DNA of 64,000 nt. Source: GCA-2861595 sp035526335. Its GTDB lineage: Bacteria; Actinomycetota; Acidimicrobiia; Acidimicrobiales; GCA-2861595. The notes below the pieces were generated by a model. It worked only from the letters and a program-made list of their open reading frames with translations, made no database searches and was not told the origin of the DNA. The stretch spans positions 42,074 to 106,073 of the forward strand of contig DATLCN010000007.1 in the NCBI GenBank assembly GCA_035526335.1, given 5' to 3'. The translations under genes were made by a program, and so were the position numbers. Of this stretch, positions 19,364-29,052 are shown in pieces (position 1 is the stretch's first letter; each line of letters starts with the position of its first letter).

Positions 19364-20845
19364 GTGGCGGAACCCTCACAGCCCGGTTCCCCATCTCAGG
19401 GCGACGACGGTCCGGATCCGCTCACGCGCGACGTTCCGACGGTGCAGGTGCCCCGTTCCGGCCCTGGGATTCTCGAGGGACCAGCTCAGCCCGCCGCCAC
19501 TGGTGCCGGCGAGGAACCGTCCACACTCCGCCTGTTCGGTTCACCCGCATTTTTTCGGCTGTGGCTGGCCCAGGTGGCGTCGTCGCTCGGAGACTGGGTG
19601 GGCCTGCTGGCCATATCGGCCATCGCCGCCCGGGTGGGCGGGTCCTCCCCCGAGGCGGCCATCGGCATCGTGCTGTCGGCCCGGCTGGTCCCCGGGTTCT
19701 TCCTTGGCCCCGCCGCCGGCGTGTTCGTCGACCGGTGGGACCGCAAGAAGGTCATGGTCTCCTGCGACATCGGCCGGGGACTGGTCCTTCTCGGGCTGCC
19801 GTTCGTCGACACCATCCCCGGCCTGTTCTTCGCCTCCCTGCTGCTGGAGATCATGACACTGATGTGGTCACCGGCAAAGGAGGCGTCGGTGCCGAACCTG
19901 GTGCGCCCCGAGTTTCTCGCCAACGCCAACTCGCTCTCCCTGGTGGCGGCCTACGGCACGTTCCCCATCGGGTCGGCTCTGTTCGCCCTGCTGGCGGGAG
20001 TGGCCACCCAACTCGGCCGGTTCGACGCTCTCGAGGGACTCCGGGTCAGCCAGGAGACGGTGGCCATCTACGTCGACGTGCTCACGTTCTTCACCTCGGC
20101 CATCCTCATCTCCACCCTTTCGCTGCGCCGGCCGGAGAAGAACGGGCACGCACGGGGCCGCATCGACCTGCGACAGACCTTCCGTGAACTGGCCGACGGC
20201 TGGAGCTTCATCCGCCACAACACGGTGGTGCGCTCGGTCATGCTCGGCCTGGGCACCGGGCTCATCGGTGGAGGCATGGTCGTACCGCTCGGCCCGGTGA
20301 TGTCGGCCAACGTGCTGGGTGCGGGCACCGCCGGCTTCGGCCTGCTGCTCACCGCCCTCGGCACCGGGATGGCCATCGGCGTGGTCACCCTCTCGGTGGT
20401 GCAGCGGCGGGTGCCGCACGAGCGCATCTTCGTCGCATCGGTGTTCGGCGCCGGCATCTCCCTCCTGCTGGCTGCCTCGATGTCGACGCTGACGCCGGCC
20501 CTGGGATTCGTCGCCATGATCGGCCTCTGTGCCGGCTCGGTGTACATCCTCGGCTTCACCATCCTCCAGGCCAACGTGGAGGACGAGCTGCGGGGCCGCA
20601 TCTTCGCCGCTCTCTACACCCTGGTCCGTTTCTGCCTCCTTCTCTCCTTCACTCTGGCCCCGATCCTGTCGTCGCTGCTCGACCGGCTGTCGGGCCGTGC
20701 GTTCGACCGCTCCGTCACCGTCGCCGGCGTCTCCGTCGCCCTCCCCGGTGTTCGCCTCACACTCTGGCTGGGCGGGCTGATCATCGTCATCGCCGGCGTT
20801 CTCGTACAGGTGACCATGACGACGCGGACGGAGCGGCGGGAATGA
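19364..20845 (+). CDS. Major facilitator superfamily transporter (MFS, enterobactin-exporter/MefA-like)
   Basis: A 493-residue membrane transporter with about 12 helices. It has a hydrophilic N-terminal tail of about 50 residues, the SPAFFRLWLAQVASSLGDW entry to helix 1, and VDRWDRKKVMVSCDI as the loop 2-3 signature. A cytoplasmic loop follows near the middle (RRPEKNGHARGRIDLRQT), and the last helix runs to residue about 485. It is likely a drug or siderophore-type exporter; the substrate cannot be read from sequence. GTG 19364 is chosen because TAGCCT lies 7 bases before it. The ATGA overlap with tmk implies coupling, although there is no functional link. Confidence 0.85.
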   Translation: MAEPSQPGSPSQGDDGPDPLTRDVPTVQVPRSGPGILEGPAQPAATGAGEEPSTLRLFGSPAFFRLWLAQVASSLGDWVGLLAISAIAARVGGSSPEAAIGIVLSARLVPGFFLGPAAGVFVDRWDRKKVMVSCDIGRGLVLLGLPFVDTIPGLFFASLLLEIMTLMWSPAKEASVPNLVRPEFLANANSLSLVAAYGTFPIGSALFALLAGVATQLGRFDALEGLRVSQETVAIYVDVLTFFTSAILISTLSLRRPEKNGHARGRIDLRQTFRELADGWSFIRHNTVVRSVMLGLGTGLIGGGMVVPLGPVMSANVLGAGTAGFGLLLTALGTGMAIGVVTLSVVQRRVPHERIFVASVFGAGISLLLAASMSTLTPALGFVAMIGLCAGSVYILGFTILQANVEDELRGRIFAALYTLVRFCLLLSFTLAPILSSLLDRLSGRAFDRSVTVAGVSVALPGVRLTLWLGGLIIVIAGVLVQVTMTTRTERRE

Positions 20846-21459
20846 TCGGGCACGGCCGGCTCATCGCCTTCGAGGGCGGGGAGGCATGCGGGAAGTCCAC
20901 CCAGTCGGCGCTTCTGGCCGGGCGGGTGGGGGCCGTGCTCACCCGAGAACCGGGAGGAACGGCCATAGGTGAGCGGGTACGGGTTCTGCTGCTCGGCGCC
21001 GGCACCGTCGACCTCCACCCCCGGGCCGAGGCGCTGCTCATGGCCGCGGCCCGGGCCCAGCACGTGGCCGAGGTGGTGGCGCCGGCGCTGGCCGCCGGCC
21101 GCCACGTCGTCACCGACCGCTTCTCCCACTCGTCGCTCGCCTACCAGGGCTACGGCCGGGGCCTGGACCTCGATGAGCTCCGCCGGCTGAGCCACTGGGC
21201 CACGGGTGGTCTCTGGCCGGACCTGGTGATCCTGCTGGACCTTCCTCCCGGCACCGCCCTGGCCACCCCGGCTGCGCCGGACCGCTTCGAGATCGAGGCG
21301 GGAGAGTTCCATCAGCGGGTGACGGACGGTTTCCGAGCCCTTGCCACGGGTGATCCTGAGCACTGGCGCGTGGTGGACGCCACCGGCACCGTGGACGAGG
21401 TGGCGGCGCGGGTGTGGGCGGCCGTGTCGCCGACGTTCGACGCGGCGGAGACCAGATGA
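20842..21459 (+). CDS. tmk: Thymidylate kinase
   Basis: A 205-residue kinase converting dTMP to dTDP. The P-loop is FEGGEACGKSTQ (residues 10-21), where the usual middle residue pair is EA. The substrate motif TDRFSHSSLAYQGYGRGL carries the conserved DR. The LID region after LLDLPPGTALA is short and lacks the usual run of arginines, retaining only DRFE and FHQRV. It overlaps both neighbours by four bases (MFS upstream, holB downstream). The tmk-holB pairing is common in bacteria. Confidence 0.93.
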   Translation: MIGHGRLIAFEGGEACGKSTQSALLAGRVGAVLTREPGGTAIGERVRVLLLGAGTVDLHPRAEALLMAAARAQHVAEVVAPALAAGRHVVTDRFSHSSLAYQGYGRGLDLDELRRLSHWATGGLWPDLVILLDLPPGTALATPAAPDRFEIEAGEFHQRVTDGFRALATGDPEHWRVVDATGTVDEVAARVWAAVSPTFDAAETR

Positions 21460-22502
21460 GCGGGCCTGGGCTGTACGCCGATGTCGTCGGCCAGGACCGT
21501 GCCGTCGCCCAGCTGGTGGCCGCCGCCCGGGCGCCCGTACACGCCTACCTTCTGGTCGGGCCGGCGGGCACGGGTACCCGGGAGGCGGCCCGCTCCTTCG
21601 CCGCCGCCCTCCTCTGCGCCGGCGGCGGTTGCTCCAACTGCGAGGCTTGCCGGCGGGTGCTGGCCTGCGTCCACCCCGACGTCCGCTTCTTCGAGCGCAC
21701 CGGCGCCTCGCTGCGGGTGGAGGAGATCAAACCCATCGTGGAGGCCGCCTTCCTCAGCCCGGCGGAGGCGCCCCGCAAGGTCCTGGTGCTGGTCGACTTC
21801 CACCTCGTCGCGGAGCAGTACCCCCGGCTGCTGAAGACCATCGAGGAGCCGCCCCCCACCACGGTGTTCGTCGTCCTGGCCGAGCTGGTCCCGCCCGAGC
21901 TGTCCACCATCGCCAGCCGGTGCGTGCGCATCGACTTCCCGCCGGTTCCGGAGGAGGCCGTGCGCGAGGCGCTGGTGGCCGGCGGAGTGGATGCCGAGAT
22001 CGCCGCCGGCGCCGCCGCCGCCTCCGGCGGACGAATGGACCGGGCCCGGCTACTGGTTTCCGACCCCGGATTCGCCGCCCGCCGTGAGGCGTGGCGGTCG
22101 GTGCCTGGCCGCCTCGACGGAACCGGAGCGACTGCCGCAACCCTGGCCGACGAGCTGCTGGCCGGGTTGGAGTCGATGCTCGAGCCGTTGGCCGGCCGCC
22201 ACGCCGAGGAGCTGGTGGCCCTGGCCGAGCGGGCCCGCCTCTATGGGGACCAGGCCGGCGCCCGCAAGGACGTCGAGGCGAGGCACAAGCGGGAGGAGCG
22301 GCGCCTGCGCACCGACGAGCTCCGCTTCGGGCTGTCCGCCCTGGCCGGCGCCTACCGCGACCGCCTCACCTCGGACCGCCAGCCAGCCGAAGCCCTGGCC
22401 GCTCTGGACGCCATAGCCGCGGCCAACGAGGCCCTCATCCGCAACCCGAACACGACGCTTCTCCTTCAGGCCCTCCTCGCCCGCCTGGGCCGTCCCACCT
22501 GA
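21456..22502 (+). CDS. holB: DNA polymerase III delta-prime subunit
   Basis: A 348-residue clamp-loader subunit. It starts at the ATG that overlaps the tmk stop. The AAA+ N-domain begins DVVGQDRAVAQL. The P-loop reads GPAGTGTR, with Thr-Arg where an active ATPase would have Lys-Thr/Ser, so it is probably ATPase-inactive, as delta-prime often is. The zinc module is present as four Cys in CAGGGCSNCEAC. The sensor-region segment KTIEEPPPTTVFV is clear, with the later SRC of the SRC motif in IASRCVRIDFPP. The C-terminal domain is mostly helical. The next feature is tRNA-Thr. Confidence 0.92.
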   Translation: MSGPGLYADVVGQDRAVAQLVAAARAPVHAYLLVGPAGTGTREAARSFAAALLCAGGGCSNCEACRRVLACVHPDVRFFERTGASLRVEEIKPIVEAAFLSPAEAPRKVLVLVDFHLVAEQYPRLLKTIEEPPPTTVFVVLAELVPPELSTIASRCVRIDFPPVPEEAVREALVAGGVDAEIAAGAAAASGGRMDRARLLVSDPGFAARREAWRSVPGRLDGTGATAATLADELLAGLESMLEPLAGRHAEELVALAERARLYGDQAGARKDVEARHKREERRLRTDELRFGLSALAGAYRDRLTSDRQPAEALAALDAIAAANEALIRNPNTTLLLQALLARLGRPT

Positions 22503-22525
22503 GGCCTCGCCCCGTAGGCGCCCAC

Positions 22526-22531
22526 TACCCT
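22526..22531 (+). promoter_or_regulatory. -10 element of tRNA-Thr(CGT)
   Basis: TACCCT lies 10 bases before the tRNA 5' end. It matches the TANNNT boxes used throughout this window. Confidence 0.45.
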
Positions 22532-22541
22532 GCCCTCTGTC

Positions 22542-22614
22542 GCCCGAGTACCTCAGTCGGCAGAGGGTTCGACTCGTAATCGAAACGTCGGGGGTTCGAT
22601 TCCCCCCTCGGGCT
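22542..22614 (+). tRNA. tRNA-Thr (anticodon CGT)
   Basis: A 73-nt cloverleaf. The acceptor stem is GCCCGAG/CTCGGGC, the D-arm contains CAGTCGGCAGAG, the anticodon stem TTCGA/TCGAA has loop CTCGTAA (anticodon CGT, reading ACG), and the T-arm is GGGGGTTCGATTCCCCC. CCA is not encoded. A decayed integrase fragment follows within 60 bases. Confidence 0.93.
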
Positions 22615-22670
22615 CGGAGAAAGTGCTGGTCAGGGCGTTGCGGCCGGGGCGTACATGCCGCGGCAGCCGC

Positions 22671-22790
22671 CCCGGAGAGCCAAAGGTCGAGTGGCGTGCC
22701 CACGGCGCTCGGGAACAGCAGCCCATGCTCCTGCCAGAGGGCGCCCAGGGCCAGCTTCTCGGCCGCCTGACGGGCGCGGTGGGTCCGGAG
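22671..22790 (-). pseudogene. Remnant of a tyrosine recombinase (integrase) gene
   Basis: About 40 codons on the minus strand read LRTHRARQAAEKLALGALWQ and then EHGLLFPSAVGTPLDLW. This is the segment found in phage-type tyrosine integrases shortly before the second catalytic box. Neither the catalytic Arg nor the HxxR/Tyr part follows in frame, and flanking frames break, so this is debris. Its position beside the 3' end of tRNA-Thr suits an old element that used that tRNA as an attachment site. Similarity is judged by eye. Confidence 0.6.
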
Positions 22791-23100
22791 GCATCGAATC
22801 CCGCATCCATACACCGGTTGTAAATACCGCTGGCTCGCGATGCTTCCCAGCTTGCCGTCTCCTCGTTCCCCGGAAAGACGAAGACCCCGGGCCGCCGCTC
22901 GCCATAGGGCGTCGGCAGCCTCGAAGGTTGGCCAATCGCCGCGGTGGTGCAGGTCCTGACCGGCCCCCACCGCTCGTGGGAGTCGTAGGTCGTCGTCCAT
23001 TCGAGAACCCTAAGCGCTCCCGCGCTCCTGCTCGACTGTGAAGAGACTGCAACGGCCCTACTTCACCGCCTTTCGCCGGGACCTGCTGTGTGGCGGGGGT
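22791..23100. other. Degenerate intergenic region with no intact gene
   Basis: Together with the integrase remnant this is the longest gene-poor stretch in the window. Minus-strand frames give protein-like pieces (for example RPGVFVFPGNEETAS in one frame and WPTFEAADALWR in another) that do not join, suggesting frameshifted remains of the same lost element. No terminator or RNA fold is evident. Confidence 0.5.
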
Positions 23101-23101
23101 A

Positions 23102-23107
23102 TAGCGT
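23102..23107 (+). promoter_or_regulatory. -10 element, leaderless promoter of the SigR-like gene
   Basis: TAGCGT (within GTATAGCGT), 6 bases before ATG 23114. Confidence 0.5.
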
Positions 23108-23113
23108 CCAGCC

Positions 23114-23704
23114 ATGGGCACTCCGGCCCCCACCGACGTCCAGGCCGTGTTCGTGGAGCAGGCGATGGACCACATGCCCTCGCTCTACACCGCGGCCCTG
23201 CGCATGACCCGGAACCCGGCCGACGCCGAGGACCTCGTGCAGGAGACCTATCTCAAGGCCTACCGGTCGTTCGCTACCTTCAAGCAGGGCACGAACCTCA
23301 AGGCCTGGCTCTACCGGATCCTCACCAACACCTTCATCAACAGCTACCGGGCGAAGAAGCGCCGGCCCGAGCAGACCGAGGTGGACGATGTCGAAGAGCT
23401 GTTCCTCTACCGCCGGCTGGGCGGCCTGGAGGCGGCGGCCGCCGGGCGGAGTGCGGAGGACGAGGTGCTCGAGTCGTTCACCGAGACGGAGGTCAAGGAG
23501 GCTTTGGAGGCTCTCCCCGACCAGTTCCGGATGGCCGTCCTGCTGGCCGACGTGGAGGGGTTCTCCTACAAGGAGATCGCCGGCATCCTCGACGTGCCTA
23601 TCGGAACGGTCATGAGCCGGCTCCACCGGGGAAGAAGGGCGCTGCAGAAGGCGTTGTTCGAGTTCGGCATGAACCGCGGTCTTGTCGGAGAGCGAGAAGC
23701 ATGA
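23114..23704 (+). CDS. sigR: ECF RNA polymerase sigma factor, SigR/SigH (redox stress) type
   Basis: A 196-residue ECF sigma factor. Region 2 (SLYTAALRMTRNPADAEDLVQETYLKAYRSF and FKQGTNLKAWLYRILTNTFIN) and region 4 (EALEALPDQFRMAVLLADVEGFSYKEIAGILDVPIGTVMSRLHRGRRAL) are both close to the SigR/SigH group that controls the thiol-oxidative stress response in actinobacteria. Its stop overlaps the start of an RsrA-like anti-sigma gene, which strengthens the assignment. A leaderless-type -10 precedes the ATG. If it autoregulates, a GGGAAT/GTT-type element should occur upstream; none was recognised. Confidence 0.9.
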   Translation: MGTPAPTDVQAVFVEQAMDHMPSLYTAALRMTRNPADAEDLVQETYLKAYRSFATFKQGTNLKAWLYRILTNTFINSYRAKKRRPEQTEVDDVEELFLYRRLGGLEAAAAGRSAEDEVLESFTETEVKEALEALPDQFRMAVLLADVEGFSYKEIAGILDVPIGTVMSRLHRGRRALQKALFEFGMNRGLVGEREA

Positions 23705-24021
23705 CCGGCTTCGGTGATATCGGAGGCATCGGCAACTGTGGTGACGCCGGAATCGGCGACTGCGGTGAGGCCATGCACCGTCTCTACCACTACCTCGACG
23801 GCGAGCTGGACGACATCCGGCGGGCCGACATCCGCAGCCATCTGGACAATTGCCTCCCCTGTCTCGACGCCTTCGACTTCGAGACCGAGCTGCGGGCGGT
23901 GATCGCCCGCAAATGCCGCGAAAGGGTCCCGGACGAGCTGCGGGCCCGGATTGCCGTCGCCCTCCAGCACGAGTTCAAGGCCGCGGACGACCCCTCTCCG
24001 GACGGAATTACCGAACTCTGA
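23701..24021 (+). CDS. rsrA: RsrA-like zinc-binding redox anti-sigma factor
   Basis: A 106-residue anti-sigma factor translated from an ATG overlapping the sigR stop (ATGA). The ZAS motif is complete: Cys21, His47, Cys51 and Cys54 (in HLDNCLPC). The 26-residue C-to-H spacing equals that of S. coelicolor RsrA. Additional cysteines Cys13 and Cys72 also line up with RsrA positions. Under oxidative (disulfide) stress, loss of zinc would release the sigma factor. The N-terminal 20 residues contain a Gly/Ile/Asp repeat (GDIGGIGNCGDAGIGDCG) and are longer than in RsrA. Confidence 0.9.
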   Translation: MTGFGDIGGIGNCGDAGIGDCGEAMHRLYHYLDGELDDIRRADIRSHLDNCLPCLDAFDFETELRAVIARKCRERVPDELRARIAVALQHEFKAADDPSPDGITEL

Positions 24022-24040
24022 GCGGCGTTGCCAAGAGGCA

Positions 24041-24229
24041 ATGAGCGAGCAGTCGGTCAAGGCCACGCCCTTCGGGGGGGTGGAGCGTCCATCCAGATCG
24101 TTCGGACGCGGGAGGGTCTGTCGGGAGCAGGGATGCTCGACCCGGCTCTCCATGTACAACAGCGGGAAGTACTGCTACGAGCACGAGCCGATGGCCGTTC
24201 CCCGGACTCGCGGCAAGAAGATCGCGTAG
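24041..24229 (+). CDS. 62-residue zinc-ribbon-like protein
   Basis: A 62-residue basic protein from ATG 24041 with AAGAGG upstream. The core RSFGRGRVCREQGCSTRLSM and the following YCYEHEPM give Cys27, Cys32, Cys45 and His48, a CX4C...CX2H zinc-binding set. The ending VPRTRGKK is basic. Small proteins of this pattern occur widely in actinobacteria and have no known function. Its position 20 bases after the RsrA-like gene suggests it belongs to the same transcript and perhaps to the thiol-stress regulon. Confidence 0.75.
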   Translation: MSEQSVKATPFGGVERPSRSFGRGRVCREQGCSTRLSMYNSGKYCYEHEPMAVPRTRGKKIA

Positions 24230-24262
24230 CGCCGGCGCTCCGGAGCCATCGTTCCGGGGCGT

Positions 24263-24268
24263 TAGCAT
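24263..24268 (+). promoter_or_regulatory. -10 element, leaderless promoter of the 45-residue gene
   Basis: TAGCAT, 6 bases before ATG 24275. Confidence 0.5.
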
Positions 24269-24274
24269 CCTTCC

Positions 24275-24412
24275 ATGCAGCTCCTCCTCGCGGCCAAGGT
24301 CTGGCACTACTGGATCGGGATCGCCATCCTGATCCCGTCCCTGCTCCTGGTGGTCGTCACCATCCTCGGCTATCTCTCCAAGGTCACCAGCAACAAGTAT
24401 CCGAAGCAGTAG
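24275..24412 (+). CDS. 45-residue single-pass membrane protein
   Basis: A 45-residue protein. A short N-terminus with aromatic residues (KVWHYWIG) leads into one long hydrophobic helix of about 22 residues (IAILIPSLLLVVVTILGYL), followed by a short basic tail (SKVTSNKYPKQ). A TAGCAT box 6 bases before the ATG supports it as a real, leaderless gene. It ends two bases before the zinc protease start, so the two are likely co-transcribed. The function is unknown. Confidence 0.7.
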   Translation: MQLLLAAKVWHYWIGIAILIPSLLLVVVTILGYLSKVTSNKYPKQ

Positions 24413-24414
24413 AG

Positions 24415-25512
24415 GTGCCCCAGAACTCTGGGCCAGCCCCCGAGCCAATCTCCTGGGAGATCGCCGAGAAGGTGGCGGTCCGGGTGGCCGGCCGGGAGCG
24501 GCTGGCCAGCTCATACCACTACGACTCCCTGGCCCCGGATTTCGCCGAGCTGACAGAGCTGGCGGAGGAGCTCGTGGCTGATGCCACCGGCCTCCGCTCA
24601 CTCTCGGGTCCGGCCCGCGCCCGGGTAACGGACAGGGCCGGATGGGTCCGTGCCAACATCGCTTCGTTCCGCCGCCTCCTGCGTCCCCTCACCGACAAGC
24701 TGGGCCCCCGTCTGTCCTCGAGTCCGCTGGCGCCCGTCAGCCGGGCCGTCACCGGAGCGCAGCTGGGGACGATGCTGGGCTGGATGTCGAGCCGGGTGCT
24801 CGGCCAGTACGACCTGCTCCTGGTGGAGGAGGAGCGGCCCGAGGACCAGGACATCGTCTACTACGTCGGGCCGAACATCCTTGCCCTGGAGAAGCGCTTC
24901 GGCTTCCCCCCACGGGAGTTCCGCCTATGGCTGGCGCTCCACGAGGTCACCCACCGTTGTCAGTTCACGGCTGTCCCCTGGCTGCGTCCGCACTTCCTCT
25001 CGCTGGTCGAAGGCACGCTCGACAGCGTCGATCCTGATCCGAAACGCTTCCTGGACGGCCTCCGTAAGGCGGTCGACGAGATGCGGGCGGGGCGCAACCC
25101 TCTGGCGGCGGGCGGGATCGTCGGCCTCCTGGCCAGTCCTGAGCAACAGGTCATGCTGCAGCAGGTGGGGGGCCTGATGAGCCTGCTCGAGGGCCACGGT
25201 GACGTCACCATGGCCCGGGCCGGCGCCGGCCGCGTCCCCAGTGCGTCACGGTTCTCCAACGTCCTGCACCAGCGGCGGGCCGACGTCCGCGGAGCGGCCC
25301 GCCTGCTCCAGCAGCTCGTCGGGCTGGAGGCCAAGATGAAGCAGTACGAGCAGGGCGAGCGGTTCATCGAGGCGGTCGAGGCCGCCGGCGGTCCGGAGCT
25401 GTTCGCGCTGGTGTGGCAGGGGCCGGAGTGGCTGCCGGATCTGTCCGAGATCCAGACACCGTCCCGCTGGATCGAACGGGCCCGGGCCGCCACCACCGCG
25501 GCGGCCGGCTGA
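24415..25512 (+). CDS. Zinc-dependent metalloprotease, actinobacterial zincin (DUF2342/TIGR03624 type)
   Basis: A 365-residue putative peptidase. The zincin motif HEVTH occupies residues 176-180 (LALHEVTHRCQF), with a conserved Glu in the following SLVEGTL region as a possible third ligand. The family is sometimes annotated as F420-biosynthesis-associated because of phylogenetic co-occurrence; no enzymatic link is proven. GTG 24415 is used because it gives the normal N-terminus and follows the small membrane gene at once. It precedes tilS by two bases, the same order as Rv3626c-tilS-hpt in M. tuberculosis. Confidence 0.85.
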   Translation: MPQNSGPAPEPISWEIAEKVAVRVAGRERLASSYHYDSLAPDFAELTELAEELVADATGLRSLSGPARARVTDRAGWVRANIASFRRLLRPLTDKLGPRLSSSPLAPVSRAVTGAQLGTMLGWMSSRVLGQYDLLLVEEERPEDQDIVYYVGPNILALEKRFGFPPREFRLWLALHEVTHRCQFTAVPWLRPHFLSLVEGTLDSVDPDPKRFLDGLRKAVDEMRAGRNPLAAGGIVGLLASPEQQVMLQQVGGLMSLLEGHGDVTMARAGAGRVPSASRFSNVLHQRRADVRGAARLLQQLVGLEAKMKQYEQGERFIEAVEAAGGPELFALVWQGPEWLPDLSEIQTPSRWIERARAATTAAAG

Positions 25513-25514
25513 GG

Positions 25515-26417
25515 GTGGACAGTCGGGGCCCTCACGCAGCCCTCCTGGCCCGCTGCGCCTTTCCGCCGGCGAGGAGCCCGCTGGTATGCGCAGTGTCGGG
25601 AGGCGCCGACTCCCTCGCTCTCCTGGTTCTGGCGGTAGAGGCGGGATGTCAGGTGACGGCGGTGCACGTCGACCACGGCTTACGGGCGGAGTCGGCCGGC
25701 GAGGCGGAGGTGGTGGCCGAGGCGGCGGTCCGGTACGGGGCGGCCTACCGCTCGGTGACGGTGGAGGTCGGCGCCGGCGGCAACCTGGAAGCCCGAGCAC
25801 GGGCCGCCCGTCGCGCCGCGCTGCCCGCCGGCGCCGCCACCGGCCACAACGCCGACGACCAGGCCGAGACGATCGTGCTCAACCTCCTTCGTGGAGCCGG
25901 CCTCGACGGGCTCGCCGGCATCCGCCCCGGTCCGACAAAGCCGCTCCTGTCCCTGCGCCGTTCCGAGACCCGTGACCTCTGCTCCGCCGAGGGCCTTCTG
26001 CCGGTGCAGGACCCGTCGAACGCGGACCCGGCCTTTCGCCGCAACAGGGTCCGCCACGAGCTGCTGCCGCTTCTGAACGACATCGCCGAACGTGACGTGG
26101 TGCCGGTGCTCGTGCGCCAGGCGGCCCTGCTCCGTGACGAGGCGGACATCCTCGACGACCTGGCCACCGGCATCGACGGGGCGGATGCCGGCGCCCTTGC
26201 CGCGTCGCCCCCGGCGCTGGCCCGCCGCGCCCTGCGCTCTCTGCTGTGGGATGGTCATCATCCGCCGTCCTCGGCCGCTGTCGAGCGCGTTCTGGCTGTC
26301 GCACGCGGACAGGCGACAGCCTGCGAGGTGGAAGGTGGACGGCGGGTCCGCCGCTCCAAGGGCCGGCTCCACGCCGACCCGATCCGCCCCCCGGCCCGTT
26401 TCGACCCGGCGGAGTAG
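25515..26417 (+). CDS. tilS: tRNA(Ile)-lysidine synthase
   Basis: A 300-residue PP-loop ATPase that converts C34 of the CAU-anticodon tRNA-Ile to lysidine, so that AUA is read as Ile. The SGGADS P-loop lies at residues 28-33, with the conserved TAVHVDHGLRAES and ATGHNADDQAETIVLNLLRG segments. The C-terminal domain is short, as in the actinobacterial form. The GTG at 25515 starts three bases after the protease stop. The TAG stop is also the first half of the hpt promoter box. Confidence 0.93.
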   Translation: MDSRGPHAALLARCAFPPARSPLVCAVSGGADSLALLVLAVEAGCQVTAVHVDHGLRAESAGEAEVVAEAAVRYGAAYRSVTVEVGAGGNLEARARAARRAALPAGAATGHNADDQAETIVLNLLRGAGLDGLAGIRPGPTKPLLSLRRSETRDLCSAEGLLPVQDPSNADPAFRRNRVRHELLPLLNDIAERDVVPVLVRQAALLRDEADILDDLATGIDGADAGALAASPPALARRALRSLLWDGHHPPSSAAVERVLAVARGQATACEVEGGRRVRRSKGRLHADPIRPPARFDPAE

Positions 26418-26420
26418 CCT
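26415..26420 (+). promoter_or_regulatory. -10 element for hpt, overlapping the tilS stop codon
   Basis: TAGCCT, whose first three bases are the tilS stop codon, lies 8 bases before ATG 26429. Confidence 0.5.
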
Positions 26421-26428
26421 CAGCGTCG

Positions 26429-26986
26429 ATGGCCGGGGCCGAAGAGGCACACGCTTCCGCCGACCCGAGGATCGGCCGGGTCGTCGTCACCACCGGGCAA
26501 CTCGAGCAACGCATCGCCGAGTTGGGTGAACGCATCACAGCTGACTACGCCGGCCGCCCACCGCTGCTGGTGGGGGTGCTCAAAGGTGCGTTCGTGTTCA
26601 TGAGCGACCTGGCTCGCGCCATCCGGCTGCCCCTCGAGTTCGATTTCATGGCCGTCTCCTCCTACGGCAGCGCCACGAAGACCAGCGGAGTGGTCCGCAT
26701 CGTCAAGGACCTCGACCTGGACCTGTCCGACCGCCACGTCCTCCTGGTGGAGGACATCGTCGACAGCGGGCTGACCCTCTCCTATGTCCGTCGGAACCTG
26801 CTTGCCCGCGGCCCGGCCAGCCTGGAAGTCTGTGCGCTACTGGTGAAGAAGGGCCTTCAGAAGACGGATCCGGACCTCCGTTACGTGGGCTTTACCATCC
26901 CGCCGGACTTCGTGATCGGGTACGGCCTCGATGCCGGGGAGCGGTACCGCAACCTTCCGTATGTGTGCACCTACGTGCCGTCATAG
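26429..26986 (+). CDS. hpt: Hypoxanthine phosphoribosyltransferase
   Basis: A 185-residue purine salvage enzyme making IMP or GMP from the base and PRPP. The PRPP-binding motif VLLVEDIVDSGLT is at residues 104-116. LKGAFVFMSDLARAI and the flexible-loop SSYGSATKTSG are typical, and the C-terminal FVIGYGLDAGERYRNLPYV is conserved. It sits between tilS and ftsH, as in Bacillus and mycobacteria, where the trio is a known conserved neighbourhood. Confidence 0.95.
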   Translation: MAGAEEAHASADPRIGRVVVTTGQLEQRIAELGERITADYAGRPPLLVGVLKGAFVFMSDLARAIRLPLEFDFMAVSSYGSATKTSGVVRIVKDLDLDLSDRHVLLVEDIVDSGLTLSYVRRNLLARGPASLEVCALLVKKGLQKTDPDLRYVGFTIPPDFVIGYGLDAGERYRNLPYVCTYVPS

Positions 26987-27022
26987 TCGAACAGCCGAGG
27001 GGGAGAAGCGCCAGCGGCCAGA

Positions 27023-27028
27023 TAGCCT
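27023..27028 (+). promoter_or_regulatory. -10 element upstream of ftsH
   Basis: TAGCCT, 10 bases before GTG 27039. The spacer has no purine-rich ribosome binding site. Confidence 0.45.
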
Positions 27029-27038
27029 TCCTTCCACC

Positions 27039-28985
<1,947 letters not shown>

Positions 28986-29052
28986 CGTTGCCCGGAGAGC
29001 CGTCCGGCGCCGAATGGGGATGGGGCCCCCGTTCCGGCGAGGAAGCCGGGCC

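Noticed and set aside
22050..22670. Continuation of the minus-strand integrase-like frame into holB and the tRNA
   Set aside because: Beyond the 40-codon fragment the frame is the antisense of tRNA-Thr and holB and carries no integrase motif.
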